Below are positions 21,949 through 32,869 of a DNA stretch of 64,000 nt, piece after piece. Position numbers and translations under genes: made by a program. Under the pieces are notes generated by a model. That model was not told where the DNA came from, did no database searches, and saw nothing but the letters and a program-made list of their open reading frames with translations. Numbering within the stretch: the stretch's first letter is position 1; each line of letters opens with the position of its first letter. This DNA is from Pleurodeles waltl (taxonomy: Eukaryota > Chordata > Amphibia > Caudata > Salamandridae): assembly GCF_031143425.1 (NCBI RefSeq), contig NC_090444.1, positions 1,348,568,323-1,348,632,322 of the forward strand, given 5' to 3'.

Positions 21949-23720
21949 TCAGTGGCACTTCCCTACACAACCCCCCCTGCCCAAACGAAAGAGGATGAGA
22001 CTACATTTCCCAAGAGAGTTTTCATCATCCAAGTGGAAGCTCCTGGAAAGGCCATCAGCACTGGCATGGGCAGTCCCAGGTCTGTGTTCCACTGAAAAGT
22101 CCATTCCCTGTAGGGATATGGACCACCTCAAAAGAGTAGGGTTCTCCATCTGAGAAGTCTGTCTGAGTAAGTATGATCTCAGCTTTTTCAGGGACCAAAC
22201 CACAGCAAAGGCCTCCCTCTCAGTTGCACTCCAACGCTGCTCCCTGGGGAGTAACTTCCTACTAATGAAAGCAACAGGCTGGTCAACGCCAACATCATTG
22301 GTTTGGGACAGGCCTGCTCCTATCCCATGTTCAGAAGCATATGTCTGCACAATGAACTGCCTAGAATAATCTGTAGCTTTAAGAACTGGTGCTAAGCACA
22401 TTGCTTCTTTCAGGGTGTCAAAGGTCTTTTGACATTCAAGAGTCCAGTTTACCTTTTTTGCATCTTCTTTGAGGTCAATTCTGTGAGGGGAGTCACAATG
22501 GATCCATTCCCCTTCACAAACCTCCTGTAGAACCCAGTCAAGCCAAGGAATGTCCTGAGTTGAGTCTGGGTTTTTGGAGCTTCCTTGTCCAGAAATGTCT
22601 GGGTCTCGGGTTGTAAAGGTTGCACTTGGCCTCCACCTACAAGGTGACCCAAGTATAAAACTGTGTCCTGGCCTATTTGACACTTGGATGCCTTAATAGA
22701 GAGGTCTGCTGATTGCAAGGCCTGGAAAACCTTCCCCAGGTGGATCAGGTGATCCTGCCAGCTGGAGCTAAAGACAGCAATATCATCTAGACATGATGCA
22801 CTAAAGGACTCCAAGCCAGCAAGGACTTGATTCACCAATCTTTGGAAGGTGCCAGGGGCATTCTTTAAGCCAAAGGGGCATAACAGTAAACTGATAATGT
22901 CCATCAGGTGTAGAGAATGCTGTATTTTCTTTTGTTTCAGGTGCCATCCTAATTTGCCAGTACCCTGCAGTTAAGTCAAAGGTACTTAAAATATTTGACT
23001 GCACCTAACTTGTCAATCAATTCATATGCTCTGGATATAGGGTGTGCATCTTTCTTAGTGCCAGAGTTGAGCCCTCTTTAATCCACACAGAACCTAATTT
23101 CTCTCTTGCTATCTTTGGTATGAGGTTTGGGGACTATGACCGCTGGGCTAGCCTAGGGACTGTCAGAGTGCTCTATTTCGCCTAACTCCAGCATCTTGTG
23201 GACTTCCACTTTGATGCTCTCTTTGACTTGGTCAGATTGTCTATAAATTTTGTTTTTGAGAGGTAAACTGTCTCCAGTGTCCACACCATAGGTACACGGG
23301 TGGGTCTGACCATGGGTCAAAGAGAATAGCGCAGCATACTGCTGTAGGATTTGCCTGCAGTCAGCTTGCTGTTGGGCAGAGAAGGTGTCTGAATAGACAA
23401 CTCCATCTACTGACCCATCCTTAGGGTCAGTTTAGAGGAGGTCAGGGAGAGGTTCACACTCTGCTTCCTGATCCTCATCAGTGACCATCAGCATGGTTAT
23501 GTCTGCCCTATCATTATAGAGCTTCAGGCGGTTAACACAGATCACTCTCTTGGGTGTCATGCTAGTGGCCCAGGTCCACCAAGTAGGTGACCTGACACTT
23601 TTTCTCTTGTACTGGATAAGGGCCACTTCATCAGTCCTGAAGTGCCCTGGGAGCTATAGGCTCCAGAACCCAAACTTTCTGCCCTGATGAAATTCCATCA
23701 GTGCAGTCTTTTGGTCATAC
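21949..23720 (-). pseudogene. Ty3-type pol with integrase C-terminus before RT-RNase H (Gmr1-like order)
   Basis: Reading minus from 23720: a decayed integrase C-terminus (RTDEVALIQYKRK, then CVNRLKLYNDRADITM at about 23530-23490), a linker with the PR/RT-proximal words QILQQYAALFSLTHG and YGVDTGDSLPLKNK, then RT (STFDLTAGYWQIRMA, LCPFGLKNAPGTFQRLVNQ, CLDDIAVFSSSW at about 22800-22765). RNase H follows (AFISRKLLPREQRWSATER, EAFAVVWSLKKLRSYL, VEHRPGTAHASADGLSR) and stops at 21949. Integrase is not found after RNase H. The catalytic YxDD reads CLDD. Frameshifts occur near 22900 and 22450-22680. The 5' part (gag, protease, most of integrase) is absent. Confidence 0.8.
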
Positions 23721-23965
23721 TACAACTTCTGGAGTTGTAGGCTGGCCTTTTATATTATTAAAGGATAAGCGATATACAGGGTTTCGGTTTCTGTCACTTT
23801 ACATTTTTCACTTTTCATTTATTACTTCTAGGATCGCTTTCTTTTCACAACAGTTTATTATTTTCTTTCACAGGGTTGGTTTCTCAATGGGAACTGATTT
23901 ACTTATGTTTTAAGAAAACTTGGGTACTGATTTGTACATGGACCAAAGCACATAGGACCAGGTGC
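23721..23965. other. Unassigned sequence between the Ty3-type remnant and the hairpin cluster
   Basis: AT-rich with no coding or repeat signature; the break point of the truncated element lies at or just before its left edge. Confidence 0.35.
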
Positions 23966-24200
23966 ACCAAAATGCAATTTTGCATTTCCTAAATAGCGAC
24001 TACATAGAAATCACTATTTAGGAAAGGCAAAATGACATGTATCAATTTAGGGATTTCCTAATAGTGATTCCGACAAAGTAGGAATCGCTCTTAGGAAATC
24101 ACAATTAAGAAAAACCATGCCATTTGTTACAATGGGCCGGTTTGGCATTTCCAAAATAGCAATTTCCGCTCAGGAAATTGCTATTTGGAAATGCAAAACA
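23966..24200. repeat. Hairpin cluster 1 (foldback-type non-autonomous element)
   Basis: Successive imperfect palindromes: TTTCCTAAATAGCGACT pairs with 24008-24025, GATTTCCTAATAGTGATTCC (24052) pairs with 24081-24100, and GCATTTCCAAAATAGCAATT (24145) pairs with 24173-24194. Loops are short. No terminal inverted repeat spanning the whole segment was found, so its boundaries are unclear. Confidence 0.65.
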
Positions 24201-24277
24201 AGGATGGCTAGCATGGGGAGCAAGGACCTATGTCTGGGCATACCCTTCCCACTTAAGGCGACAAATGCAAAAATAAA

Positions 24278-24410
24278 AAGTAATGGATGGAATGCTGAAA
24301 AATGTCAAACATTTACCCCCACTACAGAGATCTGGGTCTTAATCCATCGTCTTTTGCTACCCTTGCCATTCCAGTGTGGACCCAGTCATATGCAAATCAG
24401 ACTTGTTGCA
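24278..24410 (-). repeat. Inverted half-monomer next to the 324-bp array
   Basis: On the minus strand this reads GATTTGCATATGACTGGG, then a diverged version of GATCTGTGACTGG, GAATGTTTGATTGG and CATTCCATCCATTA, the second half of the array monomer. It sits head-to-head with the first full monomer at 24415. Confidence 0.6.
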
Positions 24411-24414
24411 GGAA

Positions 24415-26030
24415 GTGCACCGGGTATGCCCAGACATGGGTCCCAGGCTCACTATGTCACTGGATTCAAGCTAGATTGGCTGATGAAGGGTGATACCCTG
24501 AAACCGGTCCCAGGATGCTTGTTTCCAGTCCAAGGGGGACCTGGCCTGGCAGTTCGGACTGGACTGTTCCCATGAGGAACAGGGTCAGGACTGATTTGCA
24601 TGCAGCTGGATCCAACCTGGGGTGGCATGTTGAGCAAAATAATTGATGGATTAAACCCAGATCTGTGACTGGAGTTGAATGTTTGATTGGTTCTGCATTT
24701 CATCCATTATTTGTGTTTGTTTGCTTTTGTCGTCCTAAGTGCGCCGGGTATGCCTAGACGTGGGTACCGGGCTCACTATGCCACTGGATTCTAGCTAGCC
24801 TTGCAGATGAAGGGTGGTACCCTGACACTGGTCCCAGGATGTTTGTTTCCGGTCCAGGGAGGACCTGGCGTGACAGGTCAGACTGGACTGTTCCCAGAGG
24901 GAACACGGTCAAGACTGATTTGCATATGGCTGGATTCAAACTGGGGTGGCATGGTGAGCAAAACAATTGATGGATTATACCCATATCTGTGACTGGGCCT
25001 GAATGTTTGATTGGTTCTGCATTCCATCCATTATTTGTGTTTGTTTGCTTTTGTTGCCCTAAGAGCACCGGGTATGCCCAGGCATGGGTCCCGGGTTCAC
25101 TATGCCACTGGATTCAAGCTAACTTGGCTGATAAAGGGTGATACCCTGAAATCGGTCCCAGGATGGTTGTTTCCGGTCCAGTGAGGACCTGGCCTGGCAG
25201 TTCAGACTGGACTGGTCCCATGCGGAACAGGGTCAAGACTGATTTGTGTATGGCTGATCCAAACTGGGGTGGCATGGTGAGCAAAATAATTGATGGATTA
25301 TTAAACCCAGATCTGTGACTGAGGGTGAATGTTTGATTGGTTCTGCATTCCGTCCATTATTTGTGTTTGTTTGCTTTTATCGCCCTAAGAGCACCGGGTA
25401 TGCCTAGACGTGGGTCCCAGGGTCAGTATGCCACTGGATTGAAGGTAGCCTGGCAGATGAAGGGTGATACCCTGAAACCAGTACCAGGATGTTTGTTTTC
25501 GGGCCAGGGAGGACCTGGCAGTTCAGAATGGACTGGTCCCATGGGGAACAGGGTCAAGGCTGATTTGCGTATGGCTGGATCGAAACTGGGTGGCATTGTG
25601 AGCAAAATAATTGATGGATTATTAAACCCAGATCTGTGACTAGAGTTGAATGTTTGATTGGTTCTGCATTCTGTCCATTATTTGTGTTTGTTTGCTTTTG
25701 TCGTCCTAAGTGCGCCGGGTATGCCCAGATGTGGGTACTGGGCTCACTATGCCACTGGATTCAAGCTAGCCTTGCTGATGAAGGGTGGTACCCTGAAACC
25801 AGTCCCAGGACGCTTATCTCCGGTCCAGGGAGGACCTGGCCTGGCAGTTCGGATTGGACTGTTCCCATGGGGAACAGGGTCAAGATGGATTTGCATATGC
25901 CTGGATCCAAACTTGGGTGGCATGGTGAGCAAAACAATTGATGGATTAAATCCAGATCTGTGACTGGGGGTGAATGTTTGATTGGTTCTGCATTGCGGCC
26001 ATTGTTTGCATTTGTTTGATTCTATTCAGG
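24415..26030 (+). repeat. Tandem array, five monomers of about 324 bp
   Basis: The word CCGGGTATGCC recurs with unit starts at 24415, 24739, 25063, 25389 and 25710, giving unit lengths of 324, 324, 326 and 321. Each unit contains ACTATGCCACTGGATT, GGGGAACAGGGTCA-type and GATCTGTGACTGG words in the same order. Monomers are clearly diverged from one another by substitutions and small indels. The open frames seen in each unit are not conserved as protein and are not genes. Confidence 0.92.
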
Positions 26031-26820
26031 GCAATACCTCTTGGAAATTTTTATAAGGTTTACACACTATTAAAAGTCTTGGCATGTCCTGATTCACATT
26101 CTTTTTCCTTTTAGTTATGTCTTAATTTCTATTTGTGGAATGAAAAATGATGTATTATCGAGAGGATACTTATAAGTGATTTTTGCATTTTCCTTGCCAT
26201 GATGTGTTGCATGTTCACATTTTATGTTTCATTTTTTTCTTCACTTTTTTATTCCTGGCTGTGGTCACTTTTTGTTTATGGCAGTCACAATTTTTAGATA
26301 TTTTTTCATGTTGTAGAATAACATATTACACGCTGAACTCTGCCTGGGGATTACACAACCCAGACTGCTCTTGGCCCCTGGAGGCGGCCATCTTACCTGC
26401 TCTGCTGCTCACATTTGTGCTGATGACAATCACTATATAGCTCTACCAAGATCACCGCTGTGCAGGATGCGCGTGAGACGCGCCTGGGCAACCAATTCAC
26501 AACCAAGCTTTTAGGCTCCTTTCGCTCCTTTCTATCTTCAACATTTATTGCTTCTGTTTTCTGCTTTGTTCCTCTTTTCCCCTCTGCTTTCTTACTTTTT
26601 TATCTGCTATCTCTCCCTCTGTCTCCTGCACACTAACTCAATATTGTAAGAGTTTGGGATGACTCATAATTTGAAGTAACTCCTAACAGGCAATCCGTGC
26701 CTTGGTTGAATAATCATTAATGAATTAAAATTAAATTTAAAAAAGTATTTCTGTTAAGTGGGCAACTGGTCTCGGTTAAGTGTATAAACAGATGTGATAC
26801 TTCATGTGTACTTATTGTGG
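26031..26820. other. Unassigned intronic sequence
   Basis: AT-rich sequence with a pyrimidine-rich stretch near 26510-26630. No feature is supported. Confidence 0.4.
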
Positions 26821-28700
26821 GGCCAATCAATCAGTTGATTTCTAGAGTGCTACTTATCACACAGAAGAGTGTCCAGGCACTGAAAGGGGTCCCATGATTC
26901 AGTCGAAGAGCCAGGGCTTCAATGATTTGTGGAACTATGGTAATAAAGGCAAGTTCCAGAGGTGTAGGAGGAGGTCATTCCATGTCTTTTTTGCAATTTA
27001 GGAGAAGTAGCTCTTGCCGTTTCTGCACTGACGGATCTGGGTTTGGGGGGTGGGGGTGATTGCAAGGGCAAGGGAAGCGGAGTGGAGGTGTCTGGTTAAA
27101 GTTCAGTGGTGGATGATATAGGTAGGGCCGCAGTCGTGAAGGGCTATGTATGTGTGGGTAGTAGCCTGAATTGGCATCTCTTCTGTACTCGGAGCCAGTG
27201 GAGTTCCTTGAGGTGAAGGATGATGTGGGTTCATCAGGGGAGGTCTAGGACGAGTCTAGCAGCTGTATTCTGTGTGACTTGAAGTCTATATAGGAGGTGA
27301 GCCGAGATTCAAGAGTAGAGGGCCTTGCCGTAGTCCAGTCAGCTGGTGATGATGGCTTAATTACCAGTGCATCTTGAGCTCTGTGGAAGCCATTTGAAGA
27401 TTTTGTGCAGCATGCACAGGATGAATAGGCATGAGTAGGAGAAGACGAGTTAATCTGGTGAGACATGGTTAGCTTGCTGTCCAGGATGATGGTGCGTTTT
27501 CTGGAGTGGTCAGATGGGGTTGGTGCTAGACTCAGTTACGCAGGCCTCCAGGAGTTGTCCCAGGGGGAGCAGTTGTTTCCAAAGATCAGTACCTTGGATT
27601 TGTCCTAGTTGAGGTTTAGGCAAGTGTTCCTCATCCAGTTGGCGACACTGGTCATGTATTTGAGGAAACTGGTCCTGCTGGTGGTGGAGTTCTCAGAGAG
27701 GGAGAGGATGATTTGCGTGTCATCGGCGTAAGAGATGATGTTGAGCCCATGGGATCAGGTGATATAGGCCAGTGGTTTCATGTAGATGTCTAAGAGGATG
27801 GAGCAAAGTGACAAGCCTTGGGCACTCTGCAGGCGATTTCTTTGGGTTTGGAGGTGAAAGATGGTAGGTGGACTCTCTACATTTTTCCTGTGAGGAAGGA
27901 AGTGATCCATTTAAGGACGGCTCCATGAATGGCGATGCTGTGCAGCCATGTGATGATCGTGTGACGGGAGACCGTTTTGAAGCTGTTGATAGGTCAGAAA
28001 GGATCAGTGCTGGTGTTTCACTGCTGAGAAGGAGGGCTCGGTTGTAGTCAGTGGCTGCGATCAGGGCCGTCTCAGTGCTGTAGTTGATACAGAAGCCAGA
28101 CTGGGAGGTGTTGAGGAGAGGGTTCTGTTCCAGGTGCTTTGTAAGTTGTTGGCTGATGGCCTTCTCTAGGACCTAGGCAAGAAATGGGAGCAGGGAGATG
28201 GGCCTGCAGTTGCTGAGTTTGCTGGGATCTGCTGAATATTTCTTCAGTACAGCATTGACCTCAGCGTGTTTCCAGTCCATGGGGAAGGTGCTTGTGGTTA
28301 TAGATGCATTGAAAAGGGAGGTGAGTTTGTGGCTTATCTTGGTGCCTCCAAGTTTGAAGATGTGGTGTGGGCAGGGGTCAGTGTGGGCCCCTACATGGAA
28401 TGTGTTCATGACGGAGGTGGTTTCCAGGGATGGTGAGCTGATTCCATGCGGTCATTCAGTTACTTCTGGTGGTAGTGGGGTGGATGAGCTGGTTGAAGAA
28501 ATCGTTTTGAAGTTCTTGTAGATCTTGGCGATCTTGTAGTGGAAGAAAATGGCGAAGTTGTTGCAGAGGTCCTGGGAAGTGGTGTCGCTTGCTGCGATCG
28601 CGGGGTTGGCAAATTCTCTGATGTTTTTGAAAAGTTCTTTACTGTTGTTGGAGGTGGTTTTGATGCGCGTAGCTAGTGGCATCTTTACAAAGCTGCTTTA
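26821..28700 (-). mobile_element. 5'-truncated LINE of the L2/CR1 group
   Basis: Minus-strand RT words: NNSKELFKNIREFAN (28650), DPCPHHIFKLGG (28370), FPMDWKHAEVNAVLKKYSA, CRPISLLPFLA (28210), then SQSGFCINYSTETALIAA. More 3', frames are broken but LLYRLQVTQNTAARLVLDL near 27280 is a typical L2-group C-terminal motif. The 3' end at 26821-26850 is AGAAATCAACTGATTGATTG, the short TTGATTGA-type tail seen in this group, with no poly(A). Endonuclease and the 5' half are missing. A related copy in opposite orientation lies at 36640-38075. Confidence 0.82.
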
Positions 28701-29134
28701 TACCAGGCTTCAGTAAGATGGGTAAATGAGTTTAAAAGCTTATGTCAGAATAATAACTTGTTCATATATAGCTCCATACCACGTCTGATGTTTCTAAGTG
28801 CTGAAAATGACAGGTGTTATTTTCAGTTAATTTACTGGTATTCGCTTTACAGGCACCTGCAACACATATCCCACGTCTTACCTCCTATGGTCAGAGGTTG
28901 CCCGATTTCCCAAAAATGTCTTCCTAGCCATGGCCCCTAAGTAAGTATTACCAATGCAACTCACTAGTCTCTCTGGTGATTTTTAGCAATGACACTTTTA
29001 CAGATACTATTTCTCCATGGTATCGGCATATACTTGAAGTTAAGTCAAAAAGAATTACAAAGAATCACAACAAAGATATTCAAGTGGGATTTACTTTGCA
29101 TAATGATTGTATTAAATATTTAACAAGGAAATAC
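28701..29134. other. Intronic flank downstream of the DOP1A exon
   Basis: No repeat is recognised. It contains the donor of the 29135-29264 exon at its right edge (GTATTT on the minus strand). Confidence 0.4.
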
Positions 29135-29264
29135 CTTTGCCCTTTTTCGCAGCAACTTTGCAAGTCGTACTACATAAGGTTTAAATTCACGCTGATGTGT
29201 GCCTTGCCTTCGTACCTCCAACCCGGAATCATCTGAAGCTTCTGGAATAAAAGCCCAGCGATAC
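29135..29264 (-). CDS. DOP1A: DOP1A penultimate exon
   Basis: A 130-bp minus-strand exon preceded by TTCTTTCTTTTAAAG and followed by GTATTT. Its first base G completes the Met codon begun in the upstream exon (CAA AT|G). It then reads YRWAFIPEASDDSGLEV, RRQGTHQREFKPYVV and RLAKLLRKRAK, ending in phase 0 before KNPEED of the last exon. FQMYRWAFIPE and FKPYVVRLAKLL are motifs I associate with the conserved DOP1 C-terminal region. The exon is a 130-bp island in more than 53 kb of repeats, with a SINE only about 136 bases upstream of its acceptor. No stop or frameshift. Confidence 0.95.
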
Positions 29265-29399
29265 CTTTAAAAGAAAGAACATTTTTGTTTTTATTGTTGA
29301 TGAATGTATATTGATTGTGCATTCTAACAATATACTGCAACCCCACAGTGCAATGACACTAAATAACATATGTCAAATATTCAGGTAAACTGTAAAACT

Positions 29400-29757
29400 G
29401 TAAACTTCGTACTTGTATAGCGCACTACTCACACATTAGGGTCTCAAGGCGCTGTACGCATACCGCTGTGGAACCCCTCCTGGCTTTTCCCTGTGAGGTG
29501 CGCACTCCTGGGCAAACTCCAAGGTGACGCCAGGCATCCCAGCGCTGTTGGGGCCGTTGTGGAGACTAAGCAAGCTATTGCCCAGAGTTACAGAGTGGGA
29601 CCCATGAATTAGATTAGGCACCAATGCGAGAATTATCAGGTCCGAGGAAATTGAGTCCAAGACCCGCCGAGGCGGGAATTGAACCCTGGTCCCGGGTCAG
29701 ATTTCTGCATCAGGGTCTGCCGCTCTACCCATTGAGCCACACTTCTCCACACTGCTG
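29400..29757 (-). mobile_element. tRNA-derived SINE
   Basis: The minus strand begins with a tRNA-like head: GTGTGGCTCAATGGGTAGAG (A box TGGCTCAATGGG at 29739-29728), 40 bases later GGTTCAATTCC (B box, 29685-29675). The body continues for about 270 bases and ends with GCGCCTTGAGACCCT and GTGCGCTATACAAGTA, a LINE-like tail motif common in vertebrate SINEs. Transcription would be by RNA polymerase III from the A/B boxes, with mobilisation by a LINE in trans (family knowledge). No clear target duplication was identified. Confidence 0.8.
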
Positions 29758-29861
29758 TGGTACATAATAGTAAAATGTCCAATAACTTAATCAATTTTAC
29801 CATGCAGTGGTTTTCACTGTATTAGGTATAATTCAACACCAACATTATGAAGGAAAGTAAT
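29758..29861. other. Short intronic spacer ending in target duplication GTAAT
   Basis: The last five bases (29857-29861) are the left copy of the target duplication of solo LTR C. Nothing else recognised. Confidence 0.5.
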
Positions 29862-32056
29862 TGTTAGAAATGGGTCTCTAGTTGGCAGACGTATACACCC
29901 TTGTCCAAGTAGGGACCACAATCCTAATTGGTAAGTCACACACAATCCAAATTATCCTGTGCCCACCCTCTGGTAGCTTGGCACTGAGCAGTCAAGCTTA
30001 ACTTAGTAGGCAATCTGTAAAGTATTTGTGCAATAAACATGCAATAACACAGTGAGAACACCACAAAAATACATCACACAGGTTTAGAAAAATATAGGAT
30101 ATTTATCTGATTAAATTAAGGTCAAAACGATCAAGATTTGATAATCACAAGTTAAAATATCACTTTTGTAATAAGAAGAGTCTTTAGTTCTTAAAAGCAA
30201 CAATTGTCACATGCAAGCAAAAAGTACCTGGTTTGCGTCACAATTACACACAAGAGGACTGCAGAGGAGGAGATGCATGGAAAAAGGTAGGTGTGCGTCA
30301 GGTTTCCAGGCGCACACAGACAATGCTTTGATTCTTTTCCACGCGGCAAGAGCTTTGCGTCGAATTCCAGCACGCAGGCTTGAATTCTCTTTGCGATGCA
30401 GGGGCTTTTGACACCCAGGGACGATGCGTGGAAATCCTGGGTGTGCAGGGCGAAGTCACAGGGGCTGCGTCGATCCGGTGGACGATGAGTCTAGATTTCT
30501 GTCGCATGGCAGGCGCTGCATTGATTCTTCTCGCAGGAAGTCGGGTTGCATTGTTCCGGCTCCGTGAGGCGGCAATCCAGTGGGCTGTGCGTCAAAGTTC
30601 CGGTCGCAACTCTGGCACTGCGTCGATCTCCACTCAGGGAACCGCACTGCGTCATTCCGGTTCGGCGATGCAGTGATTATTTCACCGCTAGACAGGCTGT
30701 GTGTCGATTCCAGCAGGCTGTGCGACGATTTTCGCCACACAAGGGGTTTCTTTGCAGAGATTAAGTATTTTTGGCCCTGAGACTTCAGGAAACAGGAGGC
30801 AAGCTCAATCCAAGCCCTTGGAGTGCACTTCTCAGCAGAGCCAGAGGTCAGCAAGGCAGCAGGGCAACAGCAAGACAGCAGTCCTTTACAGCAAAGTAGT
30901 CCAGGTGAGTCCTTTGGTCAGCCAGGCAGCTTCTCTTGGCAGGGTGCAGGTTCTGGCGCAGATTGTCTGTCCCAAGAAGTGTTTAAGTTGGTAGGGTCAG
31001 GGACCAAGTTTATATACCCAAAAGTGCCTTTGAAGTGGTGGAGACTTCAAAGAGTGGTTTTGAGGTGCACAACGTCTCCTTTCACTACAATTCTGTCTGC
31101 CAGGGTCCCAGTAGGGGGTTTGGCAGTCCATTGTGTGAGGGCAGGCTGCTGTCCTTTGAAATTTAAGTGTCAGGCCCTCCACCCTTCCAGCCCAGGAAGA
31201 CCCATTCAGTATTCAGATGTGTGCAGGTGTGACTGAGCATCCTGTGTTTGTGGTTGTCTGGGTGAAATGCACAAGGGAGCTGTCAACCACCCCTAGCCTA
31301 GACGTGGACTGGAGACAGGCTGCAAGGCACAGAAAGATTTTAAGTGCAGAGAAATGCTCAACTCTAAAAGTAGCATTTCTAAAATAGTAATATGAAATTC
31401 AACCTCACCAGTGAGCACGATTTTGTATTACCATTCTGACCATACTAAATATGACGTGTCTACTCCTTTTTGATCAGAATCTACCACTCAAACAGTATAT
31501 GAGGGTAGCCCTAATGTTAGCCTGTGAAAGGAGTGGGCCTCACAGCAGTGGAAAATGAATTTAGGAGTTTTACACTACCAGGACATATAAACCACATCCG
31601 TGTATATCCTGCCTTTTATCTACATAGCACCCTGCCCTATGGGTTACCTAGGGCCTACCTTAGAGGTGACATATGTAGAAAAACAGGAGTTTAAGGCTTA
31701 GCAAGTACTTTTAAATGCCAAGTCGAAGTGGCAGTGAAACTGCACACACAGACCTTGTATTGGCAGGCCTGAGACATGGTCAAAGGTTATTTATGTGGGT
31801 GGCACAACCAGTGCTGCATGCCCACTAGTAGCATTTAATTTACAGGCCCTGGGCACATGCAGTGCACTTTACTAGTGACTTACAAGTAAATTAAATATGT
31901 CAATTGAGTAGTAGGCAATGTCACCATGTTTTAAGGGAGAGAGCATATGCACAAAGTGTGCAGAGTCCTAAAACCGGCAAAACTGTGTCAAAAAGTGGAG
32001 GGAGGGAGGCAGGCAAAAGGTTGGGGGTGACCACCCTAAGGCTGTCAGGTCTAACA
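29862..32056 (-). mobile_element. Solo LTR C (2,195 bp), same family as solo LTR A
   Basis: Begins TGTTAGAAATGGG and ends GTCTAACA, with a perfect 5-bp target duplication GTAAT at 29857-29861 and 32057-32061. It is colinear with 14037-16083 along its whole length, sharing for example GGTAGCTTGGCACTGAGCAG-type and GTTTATATACCCAAAAGTGC words. It carries more GCGTCGA-rich sequence between 30300 and 30720, which explains most of its extra 148 bases. A minus-strand TATA (TATATAAAC near 31010) sets the orientation. No internal region remains. Confidence 0.92.
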
Positions 32057-32061
32057 GTAAT

Positions 32062-32869
32062 AGTGTCTGTTTCACAGTATGCACAAGCAACATAATCTAT
32101 ATACATGTTGTAAGGCAATGAAGTCAATCAATCCAACAAGTGAACCCTGTTACAAATGATTTAGGTTCCTATTCTCACTGCTGCATAAATTAATCAGAAA
32201 CAGCCAAAGCACAGATGTGCAAAGATTTTGTTTGCTGCATTTCGGGTCATAGTAGCATATGGAAGATTCTTCATCAGTATGGGGGCAGAAATAGAGAACC
32301 CAATTAAATTTCATGCATAAACTAGGATCCAAGTTTGGGCTTGTGGAGAACCTACAGTGACGGGAGAGGATCAAGTCTCCATGGTGAAACACGTATTACT
32401 TATTTAGTCTCTTATTTTTCTAAAGGAACCTACTGTTAGTGAAAAAAACATCTGTATTGCTATATTCAACATTAAATGTGTGCATCTGGCTTCAAGACAG
32501 TTTTGCCCTCAGCCCACTAAATCAAAAAATAGGATTAAGATTGCTTTATGGCACCTGTGTTAATCCCCTGTAGGTACCCTGTCAGATGGAGGTGGGGTCA
32601 GTAACTGCTTCGTTAGCTGTTAATTCAGAGTTTTTGCATGTCGGTATCAAGCATTTGTCATAAACTGAAATGGCCATTTCCTATGTTTATGCGTTCCCTT
32701 GCCAGTTTCTTTATTTAAAAAAGAAACCAATTGCTGTGTTGTTTCTGAGTTATGGCTCAGGGGTCCACAGGGTGATGTTGGCAATGGGAAAGAGCATATG
32801 GATTAAGTGTGAAAGGGTTATTTGATGGGAGCTTTATCATACTCTTACAGTCTGGTCTTTCCCATTCTC
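32062..32869. other. Unassigned intronic sequence
   Basis: No open frame, repeat or RNA feature recognised; the left base is the end of the LTR C target duplication. Confidence 0.4.

Larger units (their letters stand above)
1860..29134 (-). other. DOP1A: DOP1A last intron, 27.3 kb, filled with transposons
   Basis: The donor is GTATTT, reading minus from 29134. The acceptor is at 1861-1860. The 27,275-bp intron contains the nested DIRS pair, two solo LTRs, the Gmr1-like element, a hairpin cluster, the 324-bp tandem array and an L2-type LINE. Introns of this size are typical of salamander genes. Confidence 0.85.

Noticed and set aside
23432..23626. Stand-alone 64-codon minus-strand gene
   Set aside because: It is the integrase C-terminus of the Ty3-type pol that continues into the RT.
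24117..25963. Open frames repeated in each 324-bp unit (for example MKGDTLKPVPGCLFPVQGGPG)
   Set aside because: They recur because the DNA repeats. Frames differ between units and contain indels, so no coding selection is evident.
29670..29745. Functional tRNA gene on the minus strand
   Set aside because: A and B boxes are present, but the sequence lacks a foldable cloverleaf with a matching acceptor stem and continues into a SINE body.
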